Positions 33,136-42,867 of a DNA stretch of 64,000 nt are shown one piece after another. The position numbers were made by a program, and so were the translations under genes. How positions within the stretch are numbered: position 1 is the first letter of the stretch; every line of letters starts with the position of its first letter. The stretch is from UBA10183 sp041653835 (GTDB lineage: Bacteria; Omnitrophota; Gorgyraeia; Gorgyraeales; Gorgyraeaceae), in the NCBI GenBank assembly GCA_041653835.1, contig JBAZEP010000002.1, positions 25,557-89,556 on the forward strand, given 5' to 3'. The notes under the pieces are model-generated. The model had not been told where the DNA came from, did not search any database, and saw nothing but the letters and a program-made list of their open reading frames with translations.

Positions 33136-34008
33136 TTATAGTAAGCCGTAGTCTTTGAGGGCTTTTTTTAGTTTCTCAAGATTTACATCCGACATCGGGC
33201 ATAAAGGCAGTCTCATGCCAGGCTCTATCATGCCCATAAGGCTCATAGCTGTCTTGACAGGTATCGGATTGGTTTCTAAAAATACCGCCCTTACCAAAGG
33301 CAAAAGTTTGTAGTGCAATTTTCTCGCGCCTTCCAGGTCACCTTTTTTGAATTTCGCCACCATGTCTGATACATCTTTCGGAACGATATTATTCACTACC
33401 GAGATAACCCCTGTCCCGCCGATCGCGAGCAAAGGCAGTGTAAGGGCGTCATCGCCTGATATGAGATAAAATTTATCGCCGCACAAATAACGTATCCTGG
33501 ACATCTGTTCCAGATTTCCGCTGGATTCTTTGACGCCCGCTATATTTTTCACTTTGCTCATCCTGGCCATTGTCTCGGGCTCTATGTTCACTCCTGTCCT
33601 CGAGGCTATATTATAAACGATCATAGGAAGGTCCACTTCCTCCGCTATCGTCTTGAAATGCAGATAAAGCCCTTCCTGGGTAGGTTTATTATAATACGGC
33701 GAGACCTGAAGCGTAGCGTCTGCCCCGGCTTTTTTAGCGTGCTTAGTGAGCATCAATGCCTCGGCGGTGCTGTTCGAACCTGTCCCGGCTATTACGGCTA
33801 TTTTTCCCGCCGCGGCCTCTATCACGATCTCAATAACCCTTTCATGCTCTTCGTAGGAAAGCGTGGCTGATTCACCTGTTGTGCCGCATGGCACAATACC
33901 GCTGGTCCCGTTTTTTATATGGAACTCCACCAGCTCCGCTAATTTTTTTTCATCTACACGGTCTTTTTTAAACGGCGTCACCAAAGCCGTCATCGCGCCT
34001 TCAAACAT
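33136..34008 (-). CDS. dapA: 4-hydroxy-tetrahydrodipicolinate synthase (DapA)
   Basis: 290 residues, TIM-barrel aldolase that condenses pyruvate and aspartate semialdehyde. Motifs: MFEGAMTALVTPFKKDRVD, GIVPCGTTGESATLSYEEH, VIAGTGSNSTAEA, YNKPTQEGLYLHF, YNIASRTGVNIEPE and the Schiff-base lysine in NIAGVKESSGN. A late PCPL-type end is seen. It lies 14 bp after dapF. Aspartate semialdehyde is supplied by asd at 48.2-49.3 kb, in another operon. Confidence 0.97.
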   Translation of the reverse strand: MFEGAMTALVTPFKKDRVDEKKLAELVEFHIKNGTSGIVPCGTTGESATLSYEEHERVIEIVIEAAAGKIAVIAGTGSNSTAEALMLTKHAKKAGADATLQVSPYYNKPTQEGLYLHFKTIAEEVDLPMIVYNIASRTGVNIEPETMARMSKVKNIAGVKESSGNLEQMSRIRYLCGDKFYLISGDDALTLPLLAIGGTGVISVVNNIVPKDVSDMVAKFKKGDLEGARKLHYKLLPLVRAVFLETNPIPVKTAMSLMGMIEPGMRLPLCPMSDVNLEKLKKALKDYGLL

Positions 34009-34022
34009 AAATACCTCGCTCT

Positions 34023-34838
34023 CTATAAATTTACCTGTCCTGTAAATACTACTCTCGTTTCCCCTTCCAGGTAAACATCCCTTATCTCGTTCAGTATCTT
34101 TTTAAATCCCGCTTTTAAAACGCCGCCGGCCGTATGAACGTTTATCTCTGTATCCGTGATCTGTTTCATGCCGGCTGACTTGCCGATCGACCGGATATGA
34201 TTCGTTATTATCGCGGACGCCACAGATCCTGTGCCGCACGAAAGCGTCTCTCCTTCCACGCCTCTCTCGTACGTCCTTACTTTTATATTGCTTTCGTCCA
34301 TTATCTCGACAAAATTCACATTCGCGCCTTTTGGCTTAAACTCTTTATGATACCTTATTGCCGAACCTATAGCGTCCACATCTATCTTGTCTATGCCGCT
34401 GACAAACACCACGACATGCGGCACGCCGGTATTCACAAAATGCACTTTTATCTTCCTGGTATTTACCTTCAGGGGGATGTTCAATTTTAGATCTTTTGGC
34501 TCTTCCATTCTTGCTTTTACCCTGTTTTCTCCGGTAATCTCCCCTTCATATATTCCCGCCTTTGTCTCTACCTTTACTTTTCTCCTGATCCCTTTGAATA
34601 AAACCGCGCATCTCAGGCCATTACCGCACATCTCAGCCTCACTGCCGTCCGCGTTGAATACGCGCATCCTGAGATCCGCTGTCTTCGACTCTTCCAGCGC
34701 CAGTATCCCGTCCGCGCCTATGCCGGTCTTCCTGTCGCATAATCTTTTGGCGAGCGCGTTCAATCCTTTAATCTCGCCTTCGATTATTATAAAATCATTC
34801 CCCGCGCCCACCATCTTCGTGAATTTTAATATCTCCAT
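34023..34838 (-). CDS. dapF: Diaminopimelate epimerase (DapF)
   Basis: 271 residues. It converts LL- to meso-diaminopimelate with two cysteines. Both are visible: NADGSEAEMCGNGLRCAV (first cysteine) and ERGVEGETLSCGTGSVASA (second). The start MEILKFTKMVGAGNDFIIIEG is typical. Order lysA-dapF-dapA-dapB-dapL in transcription direction makes the full route from DHDP to lysine, with meso-diaminopimelate also going to peptidoglycan. Confidence 0.97.
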   Translation of the reverse strand: MEILKFTKMVGAGNDFIIIEGEIKGLNALAKRLCDRKTGIGADGILALEESKTADLRMRVFNADGSEAEMCGNGLRCAVLFKGIRRKVKVETKAGIYEGEITGENRVKARMEEPKDLKLNIPLKVNTRKIKVHFVNTGVPHVVVFVSGIDKIDVDAIGSAIRYHKEFKPKGANVNFVEIMDESNIKVRTYERGVEGETLSCGTGSVASAIITNHIRSIGKSAGMKQITDTEINVHTAGGVLKAGFKKILNEIRDVYLEGETRVVFTGQVNL

Positions 34839-34858
34839 GTTTTTCCTTTTATCTGATG

Positions 34859-36109
34859 TCAGATTTCCGCGGATACAAGGTCTTTGTATGTTTCCCTGCG
34901 CCGTATTAATTTCGCTTTATTGCCCTCTACTATAACTTCCGCGGTCCTGGGCCGTGAATTATAATTACTGGACATGCTGAAGCCGTACGCACCCGCGCTC
35001 ATAACGCTCAAAAGGTCCCCTTCTTTCAGACCTATGAATTTCCTGGCATTTCCCAGGAAATCCCCGCTTTCGCATATAGGCCCGACCACGTCAAAAACCC
35101 TGACCTGTTTAGGCCCGGCATAAGAACGCGACTTCACAGGCAATATCTCATGGTACGCGTCGTAAAGGCTGGGCCTTATGAGGTCATTCATGCCGGCGTC
35201 CACTATGGCAAAATTCTTGGCCGGCGCTTCTTTGACATACTGAACCTTTGTCACAAGCACGCCCGCGTTCCCTACAATAAATCTCCCGGGCTCCAGGATG
35301 ATGTTTGCCTTTATTTTCTTAAGCACGGGTAATACCGCCCTGGCGTACTCCTCCGCTGTCTGCGGCCTTTCTTTGGAATATATTATGCCCAGGCCGCCGC
35401 CTATATTAAGCCACCCTATTGTTACGCCGCGGTTCTCAAGGCCTTTTATAAAACCAGTTGTCCTTTTAAGCGCGCTGATAAAAGGTTCCGCGTCCACTAT
35501 CTGCGAACCGATATGCATATGGATACCGGATATATACAGATTTTTATATTTACCTCTCCCCAGAAATATCTTTTCAGCCGTATCAAAATCTATGCCGAAT
35601 TTGTTCTCGGCGTGGCCCGTCGTAATATACTTATGCGTCCTGGCTTTTATGCCGGGATTGACGCGTATCGCTATTTTCTGCCTTATCCCGATTTTTCCGG
35701 CTATCTTATTTATCCGCTCAAGTTCCGGGATGGATTCCACGTTGAAGAAAAATATCCTGTGTCTTATCGCCAGCTCTATCTCTTTCTCTGTTTTTCCGAC
35801 ACCGGCATATACGATCTTCCTGGAAGAGACGTCTGTCTTAAGCGCCCGGTACAGTTCTCCCCCTGAAACAATGTCAAGCCCCGCGCCTTCTTTTACGAGC
35901 GCCTTGCACACGGAAAGGTTCGAATTTGCCTTCATCGAAAAGCATATGAGCGGATTTACCGGCTCAAACGCTTGTTTTATTTTCCTGTAATGGCTTATAA
36001 GCGTATTGCGGCTGTAAACATATAGAGGCGTACCGTATTTCGCGGCAAGCTCTTCCAGGCTTACGGATTCGCAATAAAGATTCCCGCGCCTGTAATTAAA
36101 ATCGTGCAT
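34859..36109 (-). CDS. lysA: Diaminopimelate decarboxylase (LysA)
   Basis: 416 residues, alanine-racemase-fold PLP enzyme producing lysine from meso-diaminopimelate. The start MHDFNYRRGNLYCESVSL is typical; YSMKANSNL-like CFSMKANSNLSVCKALV carries the PLP lysine; NIGGGLGI, LEPGRFIVGNAGVLVTKV and the late GPICESGDFLG with GAYGFSMSSNYNSRPR complete the set. It overlaps argH by 14 bp, linking the arginine and lysine parts of the run. It ends 20 bp before dapF. Confidence 0.96.
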   Translation of the reverse strand: MHDFNYRRGNLYCESVSLEELAAKYGTPLYVYSRNTLISHYRKIKQAFEPVNPLICFSMKANSNLSVCKALVKEGAGLDIVSGGELYRALKTDVSSRKIVYAGVGKTEKEIELAIRHRIFFFNVESIPELERINKIAGKIGIRQKIAIRVNPGIKARTHKYITTGHAENKFGIDFDTAEKIFLGRGKYKNLYISGIHMHIGSQIVDAEPFISALKRTTGFIKGLENRGVTIGWLNIGGGLGIIYSKERPQTAEEYARAVLPVLKKIKANIILEPGRFIVGNAGVLVTKVQYVKEAPAKNFAIVDAGMNDLIRPSLYDAYHEILPVKSRSYAGPKQVRVFDVVGPICESGDFLGNARKFIGLKEGDLLSVMSAGAYGFSMSSNYNSRPRTAEVIVEGNKAKLIRRRETYKDLVSAEI

Positions 36110-37463
36110 TTTTCAGCTGTCTCCTTACCTGTTTCGAACTCGTGCCCCCGAAAGAATCTTTCAAGTTCACGGATTTTTCAGCGTCCAGCAGTTCATAAAC
36201 ATCCTTGTTGAATTTAGGGCTGAAAAACCTCAGCTCCCTTAAAGAGATCTCGGATATTTTCAATTTCCTGCCAAGCCCATACGCGACTATCTTGCCTGTG
36301 ATATCATGGGCATCCTTTAGGGAGACACCTTTTTTGACAAGATATTCCATTATATCGGTCGCGTAGATGGACTCATCCTGTAAAAGTTCGTTTGCCCTGT
36401 CTTTATTCACCTTCAGGGCCTTGAACATCGCGGCCAGGATATCCAGGGAACTTTTTATTGTATCTATCGCCCTGAACAAAGGCTCTTTGTCTATCTGCAT
36501 GTCCCTGTTATAAGTAAGTGGCAGGCCCTTCATCATGACCATTACTTCGGTCAACGAGCCGTAAAGCGTCCCGCATTTCCCCCTGACGAGTTCCAAGGCG
36601 TCCGGATTCTTTTTCTGGGGCATCATGCTCGAGCCTGTAGAGAACTCATCCCCGACATCCACGAGCCTTACTGCCTGGGAATTCCATATTATGATATCTT
36701 CCGAAAGCCTGGAAAGATGCATGCCGGCTATCGCGAGAGAGAATATAGTCTCTATGACAAAATCCCTGTCGCTCACCGCGTCCATGCTGTTCGAGGATAT
36801 CTTTGAAAAGCCGAGCTCTTTGGCGGTAAAATTCCTGTCTATCGCTAAGCTGGTACCGCTTATCGCGCATGAACCCAGAGGCAGGACATCTACCCGTTTC
36901 TTACAGTCAGCGAGCCTGTCCATGTCCCTTCCCAGCATCTCGCAATAAGCCAGCATATGATGACTCAATAAAACAGGCTGCGCGTTCTGGAGATGCGTAA
37001 GGCCAGGCACTATGACATCGATATTTTTTTTACAAAATCCCTTTACCGAAGACTTGAACGCGGCTATCTTGTCAGTTATCTCGCCTATTTCTTTTTTGCA
37101 ATACATCCTGGTATCAAGCGAAATCTGGTCATTCCTGCTCCTTGCTGTATGAAGCATAGCCGCGGATTTTCCAATTTTTTTATCCAGCTCATTCTGTATA
37201 ACAGTATGGATATCCTCCGCGGAATTATCGATTTTTAACGAGCCTTTTTTGACCTGTCCCAGGATAGAATTCAGGCCCGAGACGATCCTGGCGGCGTCTT
37301 TTTTAGGTATAATACCGCACTTTGCCAGCATCCTGGCGTGCGCGATGCTTCCGAGACAGTCGTATTCAGCCAGCCTTTTATCGAATTGGACAGACTTTGT
37401 GAATTCGTCCATAAGAGGATTGGTTTTTTTGGAAAACCTTCCACCCCACAATTTATTTTTCAT
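36096..37463 (-). CDS. argH: Argininosuccinate lyase (ArgH)
   Basis: 455 residues, last enzyme of arginine synthesis, releasing fumarate. Motifs: KLWGGRFSKKTNPLMDEFTKS at the start, SAEDIHTVIQNEL, HTARSRNDQISLD, GLTHLQNAQPVLLSHH and the superfamily signature GSSMMPQKKNPD. It lies 10 bp after argG and overlaps lysA. Length and motifs are complete. Confidence 0.97.
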   Translation of the reverse strand: MKNKLWGGRFSKKTNPLMDEFTKSVQFDKRLAEYDCLGSIAHARMLAKCGIIPKKDAARIVSGLNSILGQVKKGSLKIDNSAEDIHTVIQNELDKKIGKSAAMLHTARSRNDQISLDTRMYCKKEIGEITDKIAAFKSSVKGFCKKNIDVIVPGLTHLQNAQPVLLSHHMLAYCEMLGRDMDRLADCKKRVDVLPLGSCAISGTSLAIDRNFTAKELGFSKISSNSMDAVSDRDFVIETIFSLAIAGMHLSRLSEDIIIWNSQAVRLVDVGDEFSTGSSMMPQKKNPDALELVRGKCGTLYGSLTEVMVMMKGLPLTYNRDMQIDKEPLFRAIDTIKSSLDILAAMFKALKVNKDRANELLQDESIYATDIMEYLVKKGVSLKDAHDITGKIVAYGLGRKLKISEISLRELRFFSPKFNKDVYELLDAEKSVNLKDSFGGTSSKQVRRQLKNARF

Positions 37464-37473
37464 ATGCCACCTT

Positions 37474-38646
37474 TTACTTTTTATACGGCATTCCCCATAC
37501 TTTAATAAAACCTTCCGCTATAGACCTGTCGAATTTGTCGCCTTTATCGTATGTCGCCATTTCTTTCCTGTACAGCGAATACGGCGACTTCCTGGACACA
37601 ACACTTGCCACGCCTTTCAATAATTTAACCTTCGCTATGCCGGTCACATGCTTCTGTGTATTATTTATAAAAGCGTCCAGCGCATCTTTCAAAGGTGTAA
37701 ACCATAAACCGTAATAAACAAGGTCCGCGTATTTAAGGGCTATGCTTTCTTTGAAGTGCAGAAGTTCCCTGTCCAGCACAAGGCTTTCCAGGTCTTTATG
37801 GGCATGGTACAAAATCCACGCGCCAGGCGCCTCATATATCTCCCTTGATTTTATTCCCACAAGCCTGTTCTCCACGAGATCAGTCCTGCCGATGCCGTTC
37901 CTGCCGCCTATCTCGTTTAATTTCAATATCAGGCTGACCGGGCTGTATTTTTTCCCGTTAAGTTTGACAGGCACGCCCTTATAGAATTCTATTTCCACGT
38001 ATGTAGGTTTCCCCGGCGCTTTAGCCGGATCTATCGACATCTGGTAACCATCCTCTGCCGGTTCATTCCACGGGTCTTCCAGCATCCCGCATTCTATACT
38101 CATCCCCCAGATATTTTTATCCAGGCTGTAAGGGCTTTTTTTCGTGGTATCTATCTGTATATTGTTTTCTTTCGCGTATTCTATCTCTTCTTCCCTCGAA
38201 TACATGTGCCATTCCCTTAACGGCGCGATTATCTTTAATTCAGGCGCGAGCGCCATACAAGTGACCTCAAACCTTACCTGGTCATTCCCTTTTCCTGTAC
38301 AGCCGTGCGCCACAGAATCCGCCTTTTCCTTTTTCGCCGCCCTTACCAGCCCTGCCGCGATTATAGGCCTTGAAAGAGCGGTCGCGAGCAGGTATTTTGA
38401 TTCATAGACCGCGCCTGCCTTCAAAGACATAAACACAAAATCTTCGGCGAATTCCTCTTTAAGGTCCTCGATAATGACCTTTGAGGCTCCAGCCGATATA
38501 GCCCTTTTCTTCAATTTATCGTAATCGCCGCCCTGGCCTACATCAGCCATATAACAGATAACGTCATAACCTTTATCCGCGAGCCACGACACCGCTACAG
38601 ATGTGTCCAATCCGCCTGAATACGCGAGAACAATCTTTTTATTCAT
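37474..38646 (-). CDS. argG: Argininosuccinate synthase (ArgG)
   Basis: 390 residues. It joins citrulline and aspartate with ATP. The P-loop-like start KKIVLAYSGGLDTSVAVSWL is diagnostic, followed by ADVGQGGDYDKLKKRA, YLLATALSRPIIAAGLV, VAHGCTGKGNDQVRFE and SIECGMLEDPW. Gaps are 12 bp to argF upstream and 10 bp to argH downstream. Nothing unusual is seen. Confidence 0.97.
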   Translation of the reverse strand: MNKKIVLAYSGGLDTSVAVSWLADKGYDVICYMADVGQGGDYDKLKKRAISAGASKVIIEDLKEEFAEDFVFMSLKAGAVYESKYLLATALSRPIIAAGLVRAAKKEKADSVAHGCTGKGNDQVRFEVTCMALAPELKIIAPLREWHMYSREEEIEYAKENNIQIDTTKKSPYSLDKNIWGMSIECGMLEDPWNEPAEDGYQMSIDPAKAPGKPTYVEIEFYKGVPVKLNGKKYSPVSLILKLNEIGGRNGIGRTDLVENRLVGIKSREIYEAPGAWILYHAHKDLESLVLDRELLHFKESIALKYADLVYYGLWFTPLKDALDAFINNTQKHVTGIAKVKLLKGVASVVSRKSPYSLYRKEMATYDKGDKFDRSIAEGFIKVWGMPYKK

Positions 38647-38658
38647 GACAAACCCCTT

Positions 38659-39552
38659 TTATTTTAAAAGTTTAACAAGTATCGCTTTTTGCACATGCAG
38701 CCTGTTTTCAGCCTGGTCCATGACTACGGACGCCGGGCTGTCCATCACCTCATCCGTGATCTCCTGCCCCCTGTGGGCGGGCAGGCAATGCATTACTATA
38801 GCGTCTTTACGCGCTAGCTTCACAAGCCCGGAATTCACCTGGTATTTTTTGAATGCCTTAAGTCTTTTTTTGTATTCTTTTTCCTGGCCCATACTGGTCC
38901 ACACATCCGTATATATGACATCCGCGTCTTTTACAGCGTCGGCAGGATTATTAACTATTTCCGCGAAACCCGCGACATCCTTCAATACATCTTTAGCCGG
39001 TTCATACCCTTTAGGGCACGCGGCTCGGATCTTTATGCCCATCTTATGGCAAACATATAAAAGTGAATTAAGGACATTATTGCCGTCCCCTACAAAAGCT
39101 ACAGTAACGCCTTCGATACCTTTCTTCTCCTTTATGGAGAAAAGATCGCTCAATGCCTGGCATGGGTGCTGGTAATCAGTCAACCCGTTTATGACCGGTA
39201 TTGAGGAATATTTAGCGAGCTCCACAACAGTCTTATGCGAAAACGTCCTGGCCACAATGCCGCTCAGGTACCTCGAAAGGACTTTTGCCACATCCTTAGG
39301 GGATTCGCGCTTTCCCAGGTCTATTTCGTATGACCCGAGATATATGGCGTGCCCTCCGAGTTCTGTCATACCTGCCTCAAAAGAAACCCTGGTCCTGTTG
39401 GACGGTTTCTCAAATATAAGGCCCAGGGTCTTTCCTTTAAGCGGTTCGCCTGAAGAAAGCCGTTTGGCTTTTAATTCCCTGGCAAGCGCCAATATCTCAT
39501 TTATCTCGGCGGCGCTCAAATCATTTATAGTCAGCAGGTCTTTTTTCATCAC
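38659..39552 (-). CDS. argF: Ornithine carbamoyltransferase (ArgF)
   Basis: 297 residues. It makes citrulline from ornithine and carbamoyl phosphate. Carbamoyl-phosphate site FEKPSNRTRVSFEAG, then LSRYLSGIVARTFSH, the ornithine-branch signature INGLTDYQHPCQALSD, FVGDGNNVLNS and the late MHCLPAHRGQEIT. The last motif, with HCLP, separates it from aspartate carbamoyltransferase. Its ATG overlaps the argD stop by four bases. The short form (about 300 residues) is common outside enterobacteria. Confidence 0.97.
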   Translation of the reverse strand: MMKKDLLTINDLSAAEINEILALARELKAKRLSSGEPLKGKTLGLIFEKPSNRTRVSFEAGMTELGGHAIYLGSYEIDLGKRESPKDVAKVLSRYLSGIVARTFSHKTVVELAKYSSIPVINGLTDYQHPCQALSDLFSIKEKKGIEGVTVAFVGDGNNVLNSLLYVCHKMGIKIRAACPKGYEPAKDVLKDVAGFAEIVNNPADAVKDADVIYTDVWTSMGQEKEYKKRLKAFKKYQVNSGLVKLARKDAIVMHCLPAHRGQEITDEVMDSPASVVMDQAENRLHVQKAILVKLLK

Positions 39553-40724
39553 ATCACCTTATCCAGGATCGCCATTGCCCTGTCTATCTGTTTTTTCGTG
39601 ACTATCATGCCGGGCATCACCCTCAATACCTTATCGTGTGTACAGTTTATCATAAGCCCTTCTTTAAAACATTTTTCCACGATCTCTTTTCCCGGGATAG
39701 TAAGTTCCACTCCGATCATCAGGCCTTTGCCCCTTATTTCTTTTATGACGCCTTTTTTCTTTTTCAGTCCATTCAGCCTGTCCACAAGGTACGCGCCCAT
39801 AGTGACGGTATTCGAGAGCAAGCCCTCTTTCTCTATCGCCTCGAAAACAGCAAGGCTCGCGCTGCATACCACTGGGCTGCCGCCGAATGTGGAGGCGTGC
39901 ATGCCCGGTTTTAACACATCCGCGAATTTCCTGGAAGCGACCATCGCCCCTATCGGTAATCCGCCGCCAAGGGATTTGGCGAGCGTCATGACATCGGGAG
40001 TTATACCGTAATGTTCGAAGCAGAACATCTTGCCTGTCCTGCCGACGCCTGTCTGCACCTCGTCAAAGATCAGCACCAGGTCTTTCTTGTCGCAAAGAGC
40101 CCTGAGCGCTTTTATATAGCTTTCATCCGCGACGTTTATGCCTCCCTCGCCCTGTATAGGTTCCAGCATTATAGCCGCGGTTTTGTCTGTAATAGCGGCC
40201 TCGACGGCTTTGATGTCATTGAAAGCCGCGTATTTAAAACCCGCCGGCAAAGGCTCAAAACCTTTCTGATATTTTGGCTGGGCAGTGGCAGTTATAGTAG
40301 TAAGCGTCCTTCCATGAAAAGAATTTTCCATTGTAATGATCTCGTACCTGGAACCTTTGGAATTGCCGTAAGAACGCGCTAATTTTATCGCGCCCTCATT
40401 AGCCTCAGCCCCGCTATTACAGAAAAATACCTTGCCGTCAAAAGAGTTTTCTATTATTTTCTGCGCCAGCTTCCCCTGCAGCATATTGTAATAGTTATTA
40501 GGCACGTGGATTATCTTTTTAAGGTAATTTCTTACCGCGTTCACTACCTTTGTATGGCAATGCCCGAGTCCGCTTACCGCCCACCCAGGGAAAAAGTCAA
40601 GATACTCTCTGCCTTCCAGGTCCCATACCTTAAGCCCCTTGCCTTTGACCATCACTACAGGGGTCCTTCCGTAAGTGGACATCACGTACTTATCATATTG
40701 CGCTATCACTTCTTTTGTCTTCAT
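39549..40724 (-). CDS. argD: Acetylornithine aminotransferase (ArgD)
   Basis: 391 residues, fold-type I class III PLP aminotransferase. YVMSTYGRTPVVMVKGKG at the start, GLGHCHTKVVNAV, FCNSGAEANEGAIKLAR, SFHGRTLTTITATAQPKY, ILEP-like MLEPIQGEGGINVA, DEVQTGVGRTGK and TLAKSLGGGLPIGAM, which carries the PLP lysine. Such enzymes often also serve as succinyl-DAP aminotransferase, not needed here since dapL is present. It follows argB by one base. Confidence 0.95.
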   Translation of the reverse strand: MKTKEVIAQYDKYVMSTYGRTPVVMVKGKGLKVWDLEGREYLDFFPGWAVSGLGHCHTKVVNAVRNYLKKIIHVPNNYYNMLQGKLAQKIIENSFDGKVFFCNSGAEANEGAIKLARSYGNSKGSRYEIITMENSFHGRTLTTITATAQPKYQKGFEPLPAGFKYAAFNDIKAVEAAITDKTAAIMLEPIQGEGGINVADESYIKALRALCDKKDLVLIFDEVQTGVGRTGKMFCFEHYGITPDVMTLAKSLGGGLPIGAMVASRKFADVLKPGMHASTFGGSPVVCSASLAVFEAIEKEGLLSNTVTMGAYLVDRLNGLKKKKGVIKEIRGKGLMIGVELTIPGKEIVEKCFKEGLMINCTHDKVLRVMPGMIVTKKQIDRAMAILDKVM

Positions 40725-40725
40725 T

Positions 40726-41586
40726 TTATTTGTCCTTTACTATCTCCGTCCCTATGCCTTTATCCGTAAAGATCTCCAGCAGGAGACTGTGAGGTATCCT
40801 TCCGTCTATAATATGCGTCTTGGATACGCCCGCTGCCAAAGCGCTCATGCACGCCCTCACCTTGGGTATCATGCCGCTCTGTATGACCTTCCTCCCTATA
40901 AGCGTATCCGCGTCTTTCATTTTAAGGGTCGAGATAAGCGTACTTTCATCGCCTTTGTGCCTCATTATCCCTTTTACATCCGTCAATAAAACAAGCTTGA
41001 CCGCTTTTAACGCGGAGGCTATCTCCGCGCTCGCGTCGTCCGCGTTTATATTGTAAATCTCCCCGTCCTCGCCTATGCTGACCGGGGAGATAACAGGTAT
41101 TGCCCTCGGCCTGACCGCGTTCCTTATCACATCCGCGTTTACCTTGTCTATTTCCCCCACAAATCCCAGCGCCTTCGACTCTTTGTGCGGCCTCGCTGTC
41201 ATGACATTTTTTTTGGATGTATTCATGCTTACCGCCCTGCCGCCTAATTTTTTAATGTCATGCACAATGCCTTCGTTTACCCGGCTCAGTACCCTGTCAA
41301 CCACGGTAATATCATCTTTGGTGGTAACCCTCAGGCCTTCGGTAAATTCCACCTTTTTACCCAGCTTCCTGAATTCCTCGTTTATAAAAGGCCCGCCGCC
41401 GTGGATAAGTATCGGCCTTATGCCGACATAGCTCATAAAAACTATGTCCTCGAGCACGCCCTTTTTGACCTCGGGTTTTATAAGCGCGCTTCCGCCGTAT
41501 TTAATGACAAATATCTTGCCGCTGTAAGCCTTTATATAAGGTAACGCTTCGATCAGTACATCCGCTTTTTTAATAGCTCGTTCCAT
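40726..41586 (-). CDS. argB: Acetylglutamate kinase (ArgB)
   Basis: 286 residues. It phosphorylates N-acetylglutamate, the usual control point. Motifs: FVIKYGGSALIKPEVK, ILIHGGGPFINEEFRKLG, AVSMNTSKKN and the late GGMIPK-like SGMIPKVRACMSALAAG. An N-terminal helix (residues 1-20) before the core is present, as in arginine-inhibited hexameric ArgB, so feedback by arginine is plausible. It is 78 bp downstream of argJ, the largest gap within the run, and that gap holds a hairpin. Confidence 0.95.
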   Translation of the reverse strand: MERAIKKADVLIEALPYIKAYSGKIFVIKYGGSALIKPEVKKGVLEDIVFMSYVGIRPILIHGGGPFINEEFRKLGKKVEFTEGLRVTTKDDITVVDRVLSRVNEGIVHDIKKLGGRAVSMNTSKKNVMTARPHKESKALGFVGEIDKVNADVIRNAVRPRAIPVISPVSIGEDGEIYNINADDASAEIASALKAVKLVLLTDVKGIMRHKGDESTLISTLKMKDADTLIGRKVIQSGMIPKVRACMSALAAGVSKTHIIDGRIPHSLLLEIFTDKGIGTEIVKDK

Positions 41587-41606
41587 ATTAATATTCCTAA
41601 TGCATG

Positions 41607-41658
41607 TTCTCGACTTCGCTCGAACAATATTCTTCGAGCGAGCGAAGCGAGTCGAGAA
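41607..41658. repeat. Hairpin in the argJ-argB gap
   Basis: A base stem TTCTCGAC (41607-41614)/GTCGAGAA (41651-41658) and an upper stem TCGCTCGAA (41616-41624)/TTCGAGCGA (41633-41641) leave an asymmetric internal loop. The arms are built of repeated CGAAG/CGAGC units. It could be an intercistronic repeat affecting mRNA stability. Confidence 0.6.
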
Positions 41659-41664
41659 GTCTAA

Positions 41665-42867
41665 TTACGTCTCATACTCCGCGTTTATCTTCACATATTC
41701 CTCGGTCAAATCGCACGTCCATACCCTGCCGGATTTGTTCCCGGATTTCAGATCCACCGCTATCTCTATTTCTTTTTTCCTGAATACGTTCAAAAGCGCT
41801 TCTCTCCCAGCGTTCGTGCCTGTGCCGTTCTTCATGACCGCGATTTTATTGAAATAAATATCCATGCGGCCGGGATCAAAAGATATCCCGCTCGCGCCCG
41901 CCGCGCCGGCAATCCTTCCCCAATTAGGGTCACCACCCGCTATCATTGTCTTTACCAGGCTGGATAACGCTATCTTCCTGGCGACCGCTTCCGCGGCCTT
42001 CTCGGTCTTCGCGCCTTTTACGATTACCTCGACAAACCTGGTAGCGCCCTCTCCGTCCAGGACTATCTTTCTCGAGAGTTCTTTTGAGACAAATTTTACG
42101 GCATTGAGAAAAACCCGGTAATCTTTTGTATCCTTCCTTATGGTTTCGTTATCCGCCGTACCGTTAGCGAACATAATAGCGGAATCATTGGTGCTCATGT
42201 CTCCGTCAACGGTTATCTTATTGAATGATTCGAACACCGATTCCCTGAATGCATGTTTAAGCGCGTTTTTCTCTATTGCCGCGTCTGTTGTAAAGAACGC
42301 CAGCATTGTAGCCATCTCAGGGCATATCATGCCCGCGCCTTTCACGGCCCCTGCTATCTTTACTTCTTTACCTTTTATTTTTATTTTAACCGCTATCTCT
42401 TTATGCGCAGTATCCGTGGTCATTATAGCTTTGGCGAAACTTGTGCCGTTTGACGCGGACAGGTTCCTGACCAGGCCCCCTATGCCGTTCTTGATCTTCT
42501 GCACAGGTAGAGGCCTTCCGATTATGCCCGTAGAAGCCATGAGGACAGACCCGTTTTCCAGGCCCAGGTTTTTAGCGGCCAACGCTGTTATTTCTTCGGC
42601 GTCTTTTATCTCGTCAGGCCCGACACAGCAATTAGCGTTGCCGCTATTCACGAGCACTGCCTGGCTGGCGCCTTTTTTAAGCCGCCTGGCGCATAAAATA
42701 ACAGAGCCTGACTTTACCCTATTTGTAGTAAAAGTCCCTACGCTGACGCACGGCATTGTGGAAAATAATAAAGCCAGGTCCTGTTTACCGCTCTTTTTTA
42801 TGCCGCAGCTTGCCGAACCCGCCAGAAAACCCTTTGGCGCGGTTACGCCGCCCTTAATTATTTTCAT
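41665..42867 (-). CDS. argJ: Glutamate N-acetyltransferase (ArgJ)
   Basis: 400 residues, a self-cleaving N-terminal nucleophile enzyme that recycles acetyl from acetylornithine to glutamate. The cleavage motif is in GAGMICPEMATMLAFFTTDA, with Thr of ATM as nucleophile. N-terminal GGVTAPKGFLAGSASCGIKK and late DPNWGRIAGAAGASG agree. It may also make acetylglutamate from acetyl-CoA, but a separate short GNAT at 52.1 kb could do that. The start overlaps the argC stop (ATGA). Confidence 0.96.
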   Translation of the reverse strand: MKIIKGGVTAPKGFLAGSASCGIKKSGKQDLALLFSTMPCVSVGTFTTNRVKSGSVILCARRLKKGASQAVLVNSGNANCCVGPDEIKDAEEITALAAKNLGLENGSVLMASTGIIGRPLPVQKIKNGIGGLVRNLSASNGTSFAKAIMTTDTAHKEIAVKIKIKGKEVKIAGAVKGAGMICPEMATMLAFFTTDAAIEKNALKHAFRESVFESFNKITVDGDMSTNDSAIMFANGTADNETIRKDTKDYRVFLNAVKFVSKELSRKIVLDGEGATRFVEVIVKGAKTEKAAEAVARKIALSSLVKTMIAGGDPNWGRIAGAAGASGISFDPGRMDIYFNKIAVMKNGTGTNAGREALLNVFRKKEIEIAVDLKSGNKSGRVWTCDLTEEYVKINAEYET